Source of the DNA: CAMLIZ01 sp036231905
GTDB taxonomy: Bacteria > Pseudomonadota > Gammaproteobacteria > Burkholderiales > Burkholderiaceae_C
DNA length: 64,000 nucleotides
Assembly: GCF_036231905.1 (NCBI RefSeq)
Contig: NZ_JAZARE010000013.1
Coordinates: 107,326 to 171,325 of the forward strand
Direction: 5' to 3'
A model generated the notes under the pieces. That model was not told the DNA's origin. It did no database searches and saw only the letters and a program-made list of their open reading frames with translations. Below are positions 57,486 to 64,000 of this stretch, piece after piece (the stretch's first letter is position 1; the number at the start of each line of letters is the position of its first letter). The position numbers and the translations under genes are program-made.

Positions 57486-58156
57486 ACATGCCCACCGCTC
57501 CCATCCGCCTGCTGGTCGTCGACGACCACACCTTGTTCCGCCGTGGGCTGATCGCGCTGCTGGGCCAGTACCCCGACCTGGAAGTGGCCGGAGAGGCGGG
57601 CGACGCGAGCGAGGCACAACGGTGCGCACTCGAACTGCAGCCTCAGGTGATCCTGCTGGACAACCATCTGCCGGGGGTGACCGGCATCGCGGCGCTGCCT
57701 GCGCTGCGCGAGGCGGCGCCGGGCGCATACATCCTCATGCTGACGGTGAGCGAGGACGAGCAGGACCTGGGCAACGCGTTGAAGGGCGGCGCACGCGGCT
57801 ATGTGCTGAAGACGGCCGAGGGCGACGAGCTGGCCGATGCGATCCGGCGCAGCGCGCGGGGCGAATCGGTGGTGAGCCCCGACATGACCGGCAAGCTGGT
57901 GCACGCCTTCCGCGCGGTGAGCGAGCCTGCACCGGCCGCGCCGCCCACGCCCAGCGACCCGTTGGCGGCGCTGTCGCCGCGCGAACAGGAGATCCTGCGG
58001 TTCATTGCGCAGGGGGCCAGCAACAAGGTGATCGCACGAGCGCTGGACATCGCCGAGACCACGGTGAAGATCCACGTGCAGCACATCCTGCGCAAGCTGA
58101 ACCTCAGCTCGCGCGTGCAGGCGGCGGTGGTGCTGGCGGCGCGAACAGCGGCTTGA
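57482..58156 (+). CDS. narL: NarL-family response regulator
   Basis: A 224-residue regulator. The receiver domain shows VVDDHTLFRRG and phospho-acceptor Asp60 in LLDNHLPG, with Thr in MLTVSEDE and Lys in YVLKTAEG. A LuxR/NarL helix-turn-helix follows (LSPREQEILRFIAQGASNKVIARALDIAETTVKIHVQHIL). It is encoded with narX and should activate nitrate-responsive promoters. Confidence 0.93.
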   Translation: MNMPTAPIRLLVVDDHTLFRRGLIALLGQYPDLEVAGEAGDASEAQRCALELQPQVILLDNHLPGVTGIAALPALREAAPGAYILMLTVSEDEQDLGNALKGGARGYVLKTAEGDELADAIRRSARGESVVSPDMTGKLVHAFRAVSEPAPAAPPTPSDPLAALSPREQEILRFIAQGASNKVIARALDIAETTVKIHVQHILRKLNLSSRVQAAVVLAARTAA

Positions 58157-58241
58157 GCGCCAGGCAGGCGCCTCGCACCCGCTGGGGTTTGCGCCAGCGC
58201 AAGGCACGGCAAAGGGCCACCGCCGCACACTGAGGCAGCCC

Positions 58242-58880
58242 ATGAACGCCAGGCTCGACACACCCTCGCCCCAACCGCACTCCCTGCTGGACGACGCACA
58301 GGCGTTCGGCACAGCCCTGCTGTTCATTGCGCTCGGCCTGTCCATGGTGGGCAGCGCCGGGCTGCTGACCGGCGGCACGCCCGGCCTGGCCTTCCTGCTG
58401 CACTACGCCACCGGCATGCGGCTGGGCGTGGCCTTGTTGGCGGTGAACCTGCCGTTCTACCTGCTGGCGTGGCACGCCATGGGCCGGCGCTTCACGCTGA
58501 AGACGCTGCTGGTCGTGACCGGCCTGTCGGTGGCAGTGGAGGCCATGGTGCACCTGCTGTCCTTCCAGACCCTGCAGCCGCTGTTTGCCGCAGTGGCCGG
58601 CGGCACGCTCATCGGCGCCGGTTTGCTGGTGCTTTTTCGTCACCACGCCAGCCTGGGCGGCATCGGCGTGCTGGCGCTGCAGCTGGAAAAGCGCCGTGGC
58701 TGGCGCGCAGGCTGGGTGCAGATGGCGATCGACGCCTGCATCGTGGCGACCGCCTTTGCGGTGGTGGAACCCCGGCGCGTGCTGTATTCGCTGGCCGGCA
58801 CGATCGCGGTGAACCTGGTGCTGGCCTTGAACCACCGGCCCGGCCGGTATGTGGCCAGCCGGGCGGCGCAAGCCGGCTGA
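58242..58880 (+). CDS. YitT-family membrane protein
   Basis: A 212-residue protein with about five to six hydrophobic segments, resembling the YitT family (ALLFIALGLSMVGSAGLLTGGTPGLAFLLHY start; GGIGVLALQLEKRRGW). It lacks the C-terminal DUF2179 domain of longer YitT proteins. Function is unknown. A weak TTGCG-N4-CGCAA palindrome at 58189-58202 lies before it. Confidence 0.78.
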   Translation: MNARLDTPSPQPHSLLDDAQAFGTALLFIALGLSMVGSAGLLTGGTPGLAFLLHYATGMRLGVALLAVNLPFYLLAWHAMGRRFTLKTLLVVTGLSVAVEAMVHLLSFQTLQPLFAAVAGGTLIGAGLLVLFRHHASLGGIGVLALQLEKRRGWRAGWVQMAIDACIVATAFAVVEPRRVLYSLAGTIAVNLVLALNHRPGRYVASRAAQAG

Positions 58881-58900
58881 GGCGCGGCGCCTTGTTCGCG

Positions 58901-59746
58901 ATGAAATGGATCGTGGGCCTGCTGCTGCTGGCCGTGGCCACCGCAGCCTGCCTGCAATACGGGCGCTGGTCGGCAGACCGGGCGGAGGCCGAGCGAGCCT
59001 GGGCGTCATTGCTGCGGCCTACGATGCCGCTGCCCGAGCGCTTCGACCCCGCCATGGTGGCCAGCTTGCCGGAGCCCGCGCGGCGGTACTTCGGCCATGC
59101 CATCCAGCCCGGTACGCGCCTCAGTGCCGTGGTCGAGATCCACATGGAGGGCGTGCTGTCGCTGGGCTCCAAGGAGGACCCGAAGTACCAGGCCATGAGC
59201 GCAGACCAGGTGCTGGCGCCACCGCATGGGCTGGTGTGGCGGGTGCGGGTGGGGCAGGGGCTCACGCAGGTGGAGGGTTCGGACGGCATGGTGGCCGACC
59301 GCTCATGGACGCGCTTCTGGCTGCTGCGCCTGATCCCCGTCGCGCGGGCCGGAGGTGACCCCGACCACCTGCGCTCGTCATTCGGCCGTGTGGTGGCGGA
59401 AGCCGCCTTCTGGGCGCCCGCGTTTCTGCTGCCGCGGCCCGGTGTCGAGTGGACCGCGCTGGACGCGGACACCGCGCGCGCCACGGTGACGCACGGCGTG
59501 TGGCGCCAGGCGGTGGACATCCGCGTCGGCCCGGACGGCCAACCGCTGTGGGTGAGCCTGCCGCGCTGGAGCAACGCCAACCCGGAGCAGGTGTTCCGCG
59601 TGCAACCCTTCGGCGGCGGGTTGAGCGACTTCCGCGAGGTGTCCGGCTATCGGCTGCCGTTTCGCGTGGACGGCGGCAACTTGTTCGGGACGCCGCAGTA
59701 CTTTCCGTTCTATCGGGCGAGGGTGGTGGGGATCAGGGTGCGGTGA
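58901..59746 (+). CDS. DUF6544 (DUF6920)-like protein
   Basis: A 281-residue protein with an N-terminal hydrophobic segment (MKWIVGLLLLAVATAACL) that is a signal anchor or signal peptide. The rest resembles the DUF6544 family: LPEPARRYFGHAIQPGT near residue 50, then repeated beta-strand pairs ending NLFGTPQYFPFYRARVVGIR. The family has no assigned function. It begins 20 bases after the YitT-like stop and is the last chromosomal-type, high-GC gene before the cassette array. Confidence 0.72.
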   Translation: MKWIVGLLLLAVATAACLQYGRWSADRAEAERAWASLLRPTMPLPERFDPAMVASLPEPARRYFGHAIQPGTRLSAVVEIHMEGVLSLGSKEDPKYQAMSADQVLAPPHGLVWRVRVGQGLTQVEGSDGMVADRSWTRFWLLRLIPVARAGGDPDHLRSSFGRVVAEAAFWAPAFLLPRPGVEWTALDADTARATVTHGVWRQAVDIRVGPDGQPLWVSLPRWSNANPEQVFRVQPFGGGLSDFREVSGYRLPFRVDGGNLFGTPQYFPFYRARVVGIRVR

Positions 59747-59994
59747 GCGTGGAGTGGGCGGTGGAGTGTTGTGGCAGCGGGTGGGGCGTTTGGGGGATGC
59801 CGTTGGTTCCCCTTCCGGTTGGCGAGGCTCGGACGCTCATGGTCGGGTCATAACCATCAGGTGGCACTCGACCTGGGTGAGCGGGCGACAGCAATGCAGC
59901 GGTTGCGGCCCCTCCCGCATGTCGCGCTGACCGGCGCCTTCCGACCCTTGTGGTGACTCGGAATGTTCAGGCAGCCGACCTAAAAGCAGTCGTT
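59747..59994. other. Non-coding stretch before the cassette array
   Basis: No credible gene. Composition is mixed, and fragments such as TAAAAGCAGTCG near the array end look like degenerate intergenic repeat remnants. The core site of the last attC begins at 59995. Confidence 0.5.
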
Positions 59995-60069
59995 CGCTAA
60001 CGTTCGACATGAGCGGGTTCGTGCTGGCGCAGCCAGCTCCAACCCGCCGGCTCGATGAGGTGGTTAGGC
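59995..60069 (-). repeat. attC site A (end of cassette array)
   Basis: Read on the minus strand: R'' GCCTAAC (60063-60069), an internal imperfect stem, then TCGAACGTTAGCG, where the terminal core is degenerate, as expected at the distal end of an array. The gene stop codon TAA lies inside R''. About 75 bases long; it shares the ACGTTCGACATGAGCGG block (plus strand) with site C. Confidence 0.75.
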
Positions 60070-60747
60070 GTCACCTTCGAACTCCGCCTCTGCTTGCTTC
60101 GGAAGTATGTAAACGTCCTTCAGTAAGTGCTCAACGATATCCATTGCCAGCGCCAGTTGGCCTTCGGTATGTGGCTTAACTTCATGCGCTGCCGCGTTAC
60201 CCAAGGTGCGGATCTTGTGAAGGATCTTCGCACCGGCAGGTGTCAGGATTCGCTTGTCCACAAGAGAGTCGATCTTCTTGAATAGGTCGCCGCCTTCTGC
60301 CTCCTTCTCTTTGCACACAGTCTCTAGGAGCGCACGTAGTCCGATTGCGGCTAGCACAGGCGCCTGAACTGAGAGTGCGATCTGTGTTTCCTCGTAGATC
60401 TGCTTGACCTTGGGGGGCAAGTAGAACTTTTCATCTCCGAGTCCTTTGACCCCCTCTACGCGCGGCGGGTAGAGCTTTTCCGATTCGGGATAGACGCACA
60501 CATCGTTCTCGTCGTGGTAGTACTCCTCTGAGTTGGAGCCAACAATCCGATACGAAAGCGCTCTACATCCCAGGCATTTCACGATTTGGTGATAGTCGCT
60601 CCAATCGACGGAGTAGTTGCTATCACCTTCGCTTCCTTGGACATGAACCTGGACCAAAGGTACATGAGCAGTTTTCCCGCTGCACTTGGCACAAGCTACA
60701 TCAACCTCTGCGCCCGGTTCTGTAATGACCTCGTGTTTGGTGCTCAT
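60064..60747 (-). CDS. Cassette protein with DUF4145-like domain
   Basis: A 227-residue protein. An N-terminal zinc-ribbon-like pair (CAKCSGKTAH, then KCLGCRALSYR) is followed by a helical DUF4145/HEPN-like region (LAAIGLRALLETVCKEKEAEGG, ending LRTLGNAAAHEVKPHTEGQLALAMDIVEHLL-type). DUF4145 domains occur in restriction and defence proteins, but function here is unknown. GGGAG precedes the ATG, 23 bases inside the cassette; the stop lies in attC A. GC content is clearly lower than in the genes to the left. Confidence 0.8.
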   Translation of the reverse strand: MSTKHEVITEPGAEVDVACAKCSGKTAHVPLVQVHVQGSEGDSNYSVDWSDYHQIVKCLGCRALSYRIVGSNSEEYYHDENDVCVYPESEKLYPPRVEGVKGLGDEKFYLPPKVKQIYEETQIALSVQAPVLAAIGLRALLETVCKEKEAEGGDLFKKIDSLVDKRILTPAGAKILHKIRTLGNAAAHEVKPHTEGQLALAMDIVEHLLKDVYILPKQAEAEFEGDA

Positions 60748-60769
60748 CTCGCTCCCTCTTCTGCGTGAC

Positions 60770-60838
60770 GCCTAACGTTCGATCTGAGCGGCATGACCCC
60801 GCTTGCCGGGGTATGTCTGCTCGATGGATGGCTCAGGT
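60770..60838 (-). repeat. attC site B (degenerate R'')
   Basis: Minus strand: degenerate R'' ACCTGAG (60832-60838) overlapping the stop of the membrane-protein cassette, a stem ACCCCG / CGGGGT, and R' GTTAGGC (60770-60776). It shares TCGAACGTTAGG with the other sites. The poor R'' may lower recombination of this cassette. Confidence 0.65.
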
Positions 60839-61543
60839 TGCAATCTTTATCCAAACCGAAGGCAAACCACTCGAAGTCCTCCAGAGCGCGAAAGAAGCGA
60901 GCGTCAGCGGAGTAAAGATGTCAAGCACCCAGAGGCTCAGGAATCTGGCTCTCAAACGCCAAGAAAGGCGCTCCGCCTTGTTGATTAATCCCCGCCACTT
61001 TGAGAGGAGCGGCTCCACCTCCTCGTAGAACGAATCCATGTTTTGCTGTATTGAGGAGAGTTGACCCTTCGCCTCAGCGAGAATTTTCTGGAACTCCACC
61101 TGTGTTCTCATATCGTTCTCGACTGTGACGCCTTCCACCCTAATAGTCGCGTTGTTCACCTGTTCGCCAGTCACATGGAAGTGCGCCTCAAGCATTGCGA
61201 TCAGCTCGACGTAAGGCTTGGTGAGGATCCTCTCCCGCTTGAACTTCCATGCTGCGTAGTCCACGAACGCGGAGAGAAGGAAGGCCGCAAGGAAGTAGGT
61301 GACGATCACACACGCCAGACCCTTTGTTATTTCACCGCCTAGCGTCACCCCAGTCGCAGTTTGAAGGCCAAGGAATCCGTTTACTTGCAAGTCGAGGGCG
61401 GCGACCAACAGAGCCGCAAAGGCCGCGGCCACAACATTCCGTTTTGCCTTTCGCGTTTCCTCAGTGAATGGGTCCTGAAAGACAACGTCGCCGATGTCGT
61501 TCTCAGCGATTGACTTGTATACGTCCTGTCGGATGTGCGCCAT
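60833..61543 (-). CDS. Cassette-encoded membrane protein, unknown function
   Basis: A 236-residue protein with two hydrophobic segments (about residues 37-60 and 75-98), a predicted coiled coil (about 125-185, VEFQKILAEAKGQLSSIQQNM) and a possible third hydrophobic segment near the C terminus (FLSLWVLDIFTPLTLASFALW). No family was recognised. ATG 61543 lies about 20 bases after the attC C core site, the usual cassette layout; a longer frame from 61573 would start inside attC C and is rejected. Confidence 0.75.
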   Translation of the reverse strand: MAHIRQDVYKSIAENDIGDVVFQDPFTEETRKAKRNVVAAAFAALLVAALDLQVNGFLGLQTATGVTLGGEITKGLACVIVTYFLAAFLLSAFVDYAAWKFKRERILTKPYVELIAMLEAHFHVTGEQVNNATIRVEGVTVENDMRTQVEFQKILAEAKGQLSSIQQNMDSFYEEVEPLLSKWRGLINKAERLSWRLRARFLSLWVLDIFTPLTLASFALWRTSSGLPSVWIKIAT

Positions 61544-61557
61544 GGGGTCTTCTTGCG

Positions 61558-61626
61558 ACCTAACGTTCGACATGAGCGGCAGTTTCTGGCTTGCCGGAAA
61601 CTGTCCGCTCGTTGGAGGGGTTAGCC
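61558..61626 (-). repeat. attC site C
   Basis: Minus strand: R'' GGCTAAC (61620-61626), a long stem GAGCGG-A-CAGTTTC / GAAACTG-CCGCTC with one unpaired A (the extrahelical base that sets strand choice), and R' GTTAGGT (61558-61564). This is the best-formed attC of the array and fixes the cassette direction as leftward. Confidence 0.85.
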
Positions 61627-61627
61627 G

Positions 61628-62158
61628 TCACTGCTTGCCAATGAGTGGGTGGAACCGGTTGCGCAAAGCTGTTTCCAGCGCTGGAACGATGACGTCGTAG
61701 TTCTTCACCTTGACCTCCAGTGCATGGAGACGGAGCACCCTGCTGGACATTGCAGGGCGCGCCTTCAGTTTGAGTGCGAAGGTTGTCTTACCAAGTGGCA
61801 AGTTGATGTGCTCAAGCACGCGTCTCGCTACGTTCTTCGACTTTCCGAGATAGAGAGGCATCCACTCCGAGAGCGTCGTGTGACCTGCGATGCGCTTCTT
61901 CTTAAAGTTCGGTGTGAACGACTTCTTATAGTCCGCGTGTTCCCATTCTGCTTGAAACCCTTCCACCCACGCTGCCAAGTTGTTCGAAGCGCCTCCAGTC
62001 TGAACGTCGATTCGATAGATGCCCGGGTACGTGTGCTTTGCAATCTCCGCTTCATCCGACAAAAGGCAAATGAGTGGCATTTCGACCGAGGCGGCAATGT
62101 CCGCAATTGGTTTGAGCGCCGAGGACAGCTGCTGGTCTACTTGTTCGAGCCGATGCAT
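61628..62158 (-). CDS. Cassette-encoded GIY-YIG-like nuclease family protein
   Basis: A 176-residue protein with GIY at 46-48, an unusually long 54-residue gap, then YLG at 103-105, KSKNVARRVLEHI (candidate catalytic Arg and His), and a C-terminal glutamate in ALETALRNRFHPLIGKQ. This order matches GIY-YIG endonucleases, though the spacing is wide, so nuclease activity is not assured. AGGAG lies before the ATG. The stop is next to attC C. Confidence 0.7.
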   Translation of the reverse strand: MHRLEQVDQQLSSALKPIADIAASVEMPLICLLSDEAEIAKHTYPGIYRIDVQTGGASNNLAAWVEGFQAEWEHADYKKSFTPNFKKKRIAGHTTLSEWMPLYLGKSKNVARRVLEHINLPLGKTTFALKLKARPAMSSRVLRLHALEVKVKNYDVIVPALETALRNRFHPLIGKQ

Positions 62159-62191
62159 CGCCGCGATGACTCCTGTGCCGGCTGAGGTGTT

Positions 62192-62251
62192 TTAGACGAC
62201 AGCGTCTGTCCACTTTGTGCGTCCAACAACACGTCCCCTCCTGTCGTCTAA
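62192..62251. repeat. Inverted repeat at the proximal cassette boundary
   Basis: TTAGACGACAG (62192-62202) and CTGTCGTCTAA (62241-62251), perfect 11-bp arms around 38 bases. The right arm ends in a GTTAGAC core (minus strand) where the GIY-YIG cassette should begin, but the arms face opposite to an attC, so this is not a normal attC. Confidence 0.6.
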
Positions 62252-62252
62252 C

Positions 62253-62578
62253 CCACCCGGTTTGGGCCAACTCATTGTTGGCTATGAGATCGTGGCGGGG
62301 AATCCCCCACGAAAGTGGGACACTAAAGCGGACATTGCTGACCGACCGCTTCTGGCCGCGACTGTGAGTCCGAGGCTATGCCAGATGGCGGCCCTTCGGT
62401 TTCGGGGTCTCGCCGGCTATGACAACGTTCGCTGCCCGATGCGATGGTGTGGTTTCGACTCTCGGGTGGCCTGAACTGCGGCTTGATCAGGTTGCTGTCA
62501 ACTGCTCGACTGCTCGGCGCGATATTCGGCATGGGTGGCCTTCCCTCGTCGGAATGGGTCAAGGGCCTCGCGAAGTGA
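62253..62578. other. Non-coding stretch between cassette array and TIR gene
   Basis: About 325 bases without a convincing gene. It contains a small hairpin (GGGAATCCCCC region) and TGACCGACCGCTTCTGG-type sequence that looks like a degenerate intergenic repeat. No attC and no integrase fragment were recognised. Confidence 0.5.
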
Positions 62579-63535
62579 TCAGCCCTTCTGGCACTTCGCC
62601 AGGAACCACTTCAGGATCACATCTGCCACGCCGTTGGGGCTGAGCAACACGGCGCCTGCCTTGTGCGTTTGCTTCCATGCTGGCCTTCCGTCTTCGGTGA
62701 GGTCTGGTGCAAACGTGATGCTCGGGCCTTCTTCCGGCTTTTCCCAGTGCGTGACCCCAGGATACGGTGGGTGGCCCTTCCAAAACGTGGCCTTCAACTT
62801 CGAGTCACGCATCACGTTTGCATACTCAGGGCGCCAGTTCACGGACATGCCAATTGGGTCCGACAGGAAGATGATCGCGCCACCAGACTCGGCCGTGTGC
62901 TTTTCGTGAAGCTTGATCGCTGGCGCCGTGTTCTGGATCGTCGCCACACCCTCAATCAACTTCTCGCGGACTTCGTCGAACGACAGGCGTTGCGATTGCA
63001 CGCCTTCGTGACTGTTCAAGTGCTTCTGTCGGCGCTCTTCATGCCCGATCGCCTCAGCTACCTTTGCGGCCATCTCCGCAACTGACTCTTCGTGAATCTC
63101 ACCGCCCAGTTCGCTGAACCGGGCCTCGATAACGGCACATGCAGCCTCGATGCCCCATCGCTCAAGCCCAATGTACAGACGATTCTTAGGCACCCATGCA
63201 GGGACCTTTTGCTTCTCGCTGTCATCCATCGGGATGAACACGGCAAAGTCGTAGCCTTCGCTGTACGCACGGTTCCGAATGGCTGTTTCCTCAAACCGGG
63301 TAAATGGAGTGTGGCCCCATGCTTCGCGGTACAGGATCACCACCAACTTGGCCGTCTGGCCGAACACCTCGTTGAACTTCGCCTCGCCGTCCGTCCCTGC
63401 AAGCTTCTCCTGTTCCTTCGAGTACAGGAACACCTTCAGACGCCCTTCGAGCAGCGAGTGAAGCTTGTTCGCGAACGGCTCGTCCTTGTAGCCAAACGAG
63501 ATGGCTACGTCGTAGTCGTACTTTGGTGCTGTCAT
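62579..63535 (-). CDS. TIR-domain protein
   Basis: A 318-residue protein. Residues about 5-130 form a TIR domain: YDYDVAISFGYKDEPFANKL, a KVFLYSKEQEKLAGTDG loop and the WGHTPFTRFEETAIRNRA helix with the candidate NADase glutamate. The remaining 190 residues, including a region after VREKLIEGVATI and a C-terminal WHWEKPEEGPS-type stretch, match no family I recognise. GGAGG precedes ATG 63535; the longer frame to 63745 has no ribosome site. Bacterial TIR proteins often act in phage defence by degrading NAD, but no partner gene is visible. Confidence 0.75.
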   Translation of the reverse strand: MTAPKYDYDVAISFGYKDEPFANKLHSLLEGRLKVFLYSKEQEKLAGTDGEAKFNEVFGQTAKLVVILYREAWGHTPFTRFEETAIRNRAYSEGYDFAVFIPMDDSEKQKVPAWVPKNRLYIGLERWGIEAACAVIEARFSELGGEIHEESVAEMAAKVAEAIGHEERRQKHLNSHEGVQSQRLSFDEVREKLIEGVATIQNTAPAIKLHEKHTAESGGAIIFLSDPIGMSVNWRPEYANVMRDSKLKATFWKGHPPYPGVTHWEKPEEGPSITFAPDLTEDGRPAWKQTHKAGAVLLSPNGVADVILKWFLAKCQKG

Positions 63536-64000
63536 CGCAACCTCCGGGCGCCCATTGTCGGTCCGGACCTCGCACACCGCGCGATCATCGTCCGAGAGGG
63601 CAAGGGAAGCCAAGAACCGATCGGCGATGTTCAGTCCGGCTACGACATCAGTCCCACGGCCCGGCTCGTTGACTGTCGTGCCGCCGCATAGCGGACTGTG
63701 GCGGCCGGCCGGTAGTGGCCGACAGCCGTCATAGCGGCAATCCAACCGAGTGACATAGTCCAGTCTAAAGCGGCCGCGCTAAGCCGGGTGCATGCCAGCA
63801 ATGGCGATCTCAATCGGTCGCCGGCGTACACCGCGCTTACAGTGGCAAGCCTATGGACTGCCCCCCATTCGTCGCTAGGGAAGGTCTGAACAAGTCCGCG
63901 AATCATGCCGCGAGACGTTGTGTCGGTTGAAGGAATCGGGACAATCGGAACGATGAGCCAAATGAGCTTCTCAGATGCGGAATACGCCGGCAAGAGGAAG
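63536..64000. other. Right-end stretch, no confident gene
   Basis: A minus-strand frame (63640-63993, open to the window edge, TTG start only) has no recognised family, and its C-terminal end runs through repeat-like sequence (GGCCGGCCGGTAGTGGCCGA). It may be the end of a degenerate gene or a chance frame. No attC was seen. Confidence 0.4.

Noticed and set aside
58189..58202. TTGCG-CCAG-CGCAA palindrome before the YitT-like gene as another FNR box
   Set aside because: Both half-sites lack the key T/A bases and no -10 lies at 22 bp (a weak CACACT is at 23 bp); too weak to include with the others.
60586..62185. Plus-strand frames opposite the cassette genes
   Set aside because: They lack ribosome sites and run against the attC-defined cassette direction; the minus-strand genes start just after core sites as cassettes do.
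62419..62520. ACAACGTTCG sequence near 62420 as a fourth attC
   Set aside because: It resembles the attC right end by ten bases only; no inverted partner core or stem was found within 150 bases.
63640..63993. 117-codon minus-strand frame at the right edge
   Set aside because: Only a TTG start, no recognised family, and the end runs through repeat-like sequence; kept only as a note in the non-coding entry.

Overview
The window is high-GC proteobacterial DNA. GC-rich third positions, a cbb3 oxidase cluster next to Fnr, and the long class II ribonucleotide reductase suggest a betaproteobacterium of the order Burkholderiales (Rubrivivax/Leptothrix-like). This is an inference from gene content; there is no rRNA here to confirm it. 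No tRNA, rRNA, CRISPR array or insertion sequence was recognised.

Region 1 (1-6070) is a copper-resistance block: the end of a CusA-type RND pump, the chaperone copZ, the P-type ATPase copA and the regulator cueR. Two MerR-type promoters with 19-bp spacers face each other between copZ and copA. Region 2 (6246-20799) is mixed housekeeping and accessory content: a secreted zinc carboxypeptidase, an AI-2E family permease, an orphan sensor kinase, a MATE exporter, an unusual metallo-beta-lactamase-fold protein coupled to a DsbA-like protein, a tannase-family lipoprotein, an esterase, a lone TOPRIM protein, and a TetR-SDR-quinone reductase unit with two matching operators.

Region 3 (20816-31760) is a CoA-dependent aromatic-acid catabolic locus. 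A TetR regulator is divergent from a feruloyl-CoA synthase-like ligase, followed by a crotonase, a thiolase, a thioesterase, a Liv-type ABC transporter (with LivM and LivG fused) and a 3-hydroxyacyl-CoA dehydrogenase-like SDR. An 18-bp operator in front of the ligase is repeated (15 of 18 bases) in front of the tannase-family lipoprotein 7 kb away. One regulator may therefore control both ester cleavage and catabolism of the released acid. A gamma-glutamyltransferase follows.

Region 4 (33779-58880) is a microaerobic and nitrogen-oxide respiration island: a TauE/SafE-like protein, hemN, fnr, the cbb3 oxidase set (ccoI-S-N-O-Q-P-G-H plus a small membrane protein), a second Crp/Fnr regulator, quinol nitric oxide reductase norB, a nitronate monooxygenase-like flavoprotein, a DUF2249/FmdE-like/DGC/hemerythrin operon, B12-dependent nrdJ, moaA and narXL. 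FNR-type boxes precede nearly every transcription unit. At almost all of them a plausible -10 lies exactly 22 bp from the box, so the island looks like one regulon driven by Fnr and/or the Crp/Fnr paralogue.

Region 5 (59747-64000) is visibly lower in GC. It holds three integron gene cassettes (DUF4145 protein, membrane protein, GIY-YIG-like nuclease) separated by three attC sites, then a TIR-domain protein. No integrase is in view, so this is either the tail of a chromosomal integron or an attC cluster without integrase.
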